NCBI GenBank assembly: GCA_039587475.1
Contig: JBDHIK010000141.1
Coordinates: 1 to 6,115 of the forward strand
Reading direction: 5' to 3'
Length of the DNA stretch: 6,115 nucleotides
Source: N074bin45 sp039587475
Lineage (GTDB): Bacteria > Gemmatimonadota > Gemmatimonadetes > Gemmatimonadales > GWC2-71-9
This document shows positions 5,456-6,115 of this stretch, in pieces. The notes under the pieces are model-generated. The model ran no database searches. It saw only the letters and a list, made by a program, of their open reading frames with translations, and was not told the origin of the DNA. The number at the start of each line of letters is the position of its first letter. The first letter of the stretch is position 1. The translations under genes and the position numbers were made by a program.

Positions 5456-6115
5456 TCGACCGCGCCATGCCCGTGACCACCATCCTCGGCGCCGGCATCG
5501 CGATGGGGCTCGCCGGAGACCATCTGCTTCGGGCATCCGGCGGCCCCGGCCTCAACGCGTTCCTGCTGTTCGCCGGTCTCGCCGCCTCCGTCTGGATCGT
5601 CGCCCGGAACGGCGAAGCGCCCCTCAGCCGCGAGGCGTCGTTGTGGCTGATCGTGGGTCTTCTCTGTGGCGCCGCGCTCTTGTGGCGGGGCTCCGCCCTG
5701 GTACGCTTCGGGACCTTTCTGGCCGCGTGCACCGCGTTCACCATGCCGGCGCTCGACGCCGGGCGCTCCTGGATCAAGCGGTCCGGCATCCTGGACGTAC
5801 TCGAAGCCGTGGTGGGCGCCGGGCTGTACTCGGCGTTCGGCACGGTGCGGCTGTTCAGCGGCGCACCGTGGGGCGAGGTTGGCCCGGTCCCGTCCCGAGG
5901 AGTCGGGGCCGCACGGACGGTTATGAGCACCGTCCTCGGCGGGACACTCCTGGCGCTTGTCCCCCTGGTGGTGTTCGGATCACTCTTCATCTCGGCGGAT
6001 CAGGTGTACGCCACGATCGTCAAGGACGTGGTACGGTTCGACCTGCAGACGTTTGCTTCGCACCTGATCGTCACGGCCGTCCTGTCCTGGCTTGCCTGCG
6101 GCTACCTGGTCGGCA
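5452..6115 (+). CDS. DUF4153/DUF4173-like multi-pass membrane protein (3'-partial)
   Basis: The ATG at 5452 overlaps the prenyltransferase stop TGA (5453-5455) in an ATGA junction, so translation is very probably coupled. The frame stays open to the end of the window: 221 residues are visible and the gene continues beyond. There are membrane segments at about 8-27, 34-51, 62-78 and 83-99, a less certain one near 115-135, then 160-181 and 203-221. The stretch LVVFGSLFISADQVYA (172-187), followed by a helix ending WLACGYLVG, resembles the core of DUF4153/DUF4173 proteins, where a hydrophobic helix runs into a F-A-x-A-D-x-V-F-like motif. Those families have no established function. Coupling to a polyprenyl diphosphate synthase hints at a role linked to the envelope or to lipid carriers, but nothing catalytic is visible. 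Family assignment is from pattern memory; the missing C-terminus limits certainty. Confidence 0.75.
   Translation, partial: MIDRAMPVTTILGAGIAMGLAGDHLLRASGGPGLNAFLLFAGLAASVWIVARNGEAPLSREASLWLIVGLLCGAALLWRGSALVRFGTFLAACTAFTMPALDAGRSWIKRSGILDVLEAVVGAGLYSAFGTVRLFSGAPWGEVGPVPSRGVGAARTVMSTVLGGTLLALVPLVVFGSLFISADQVYATIVKDVVRFDLQTFASHLIVTAVLSWLACGYLVG

Noticed and set aside
5304..5990. A 228-residue open frame on the - strand over the end of the prenyltransferase and the DUF4153-like gene
   Set aside because: Composition is dominated by R, P, S, T and A as in GC-rich shadow frames, while the + strand carries two genes joined by an ATGA overlap with membrane helices and family motifs.
1..6115. Mobile elements, CRISPR arrays, tRNA or rRNA genes
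   Set aside because: No transposase or integrase motifs, terminal inverted repeats, regularly spaced repeats or recognisable RNA gene sequences were seen on either strand.

Overview
The window is GC-rich bacterial DNA with six genes, all on the + strand, and almost no free space. The codon use, the family mix (an exported formylglycine-type sulfatase, a six-helix membrane protein paired with a small winged-helix regulator, a DUF4153/DUF4173-like membrane protein) and RpoD-like promoter boxes suggest an environmental bacterium. Gemmatimonadota, Acidobacteriota or a related uncultured lineage would fit. That placement is an inference from family resemblance, not shown by any marker gene.

Left part (1-3536): the 3' portion of a VanZ-like integral membrane protein with an added C-terminal region of internally repeated QWLVL-type helices enters from the left edge. 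After a 126-base gap with a perfect TATAAT box comes a 797-residue secreted arylsulfatase with its own Shine-Dalgarno sequence. It is closed by a strong bulged-stem terminator at 3504-3536, so it looks like a single-gene transcription unit.

Right part (3537-6115): a separate, tightly packed cluster of four genes. They are a six-TM membrane protein, a winged-helix regulator of the HTH_34 type overlapping it, a cis-prenyltransferase (undecaprenyl diphosphate synthase family) 30 bases further on, and a DUF4153/DUF4173-like membrane protein joined to the prenyltransferase by an ATGA start/stop overlap and cut by the window edge. A good promoter lies so close to the first ATG that the mRNA may be leaderless.

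The most interesting signal is a bipartite 21-bp element, ACTTTAT-N6-AAGTACTT. It occurs twice with identical half-sites and identical spacing: once touching the -35 box of the membrane protein/regulator operon (3598-3618) and once across the start codon of the prenyltransferase gene (4671-4691). The two copies bracket the regulator operon and are natural candidates for its operators. They would tie polyprenyl carrier-lipid synthesis and an uncharacterised membrane protein to a small local regulatory circuit. The parts are of known types; the circuit is the hypothesis.
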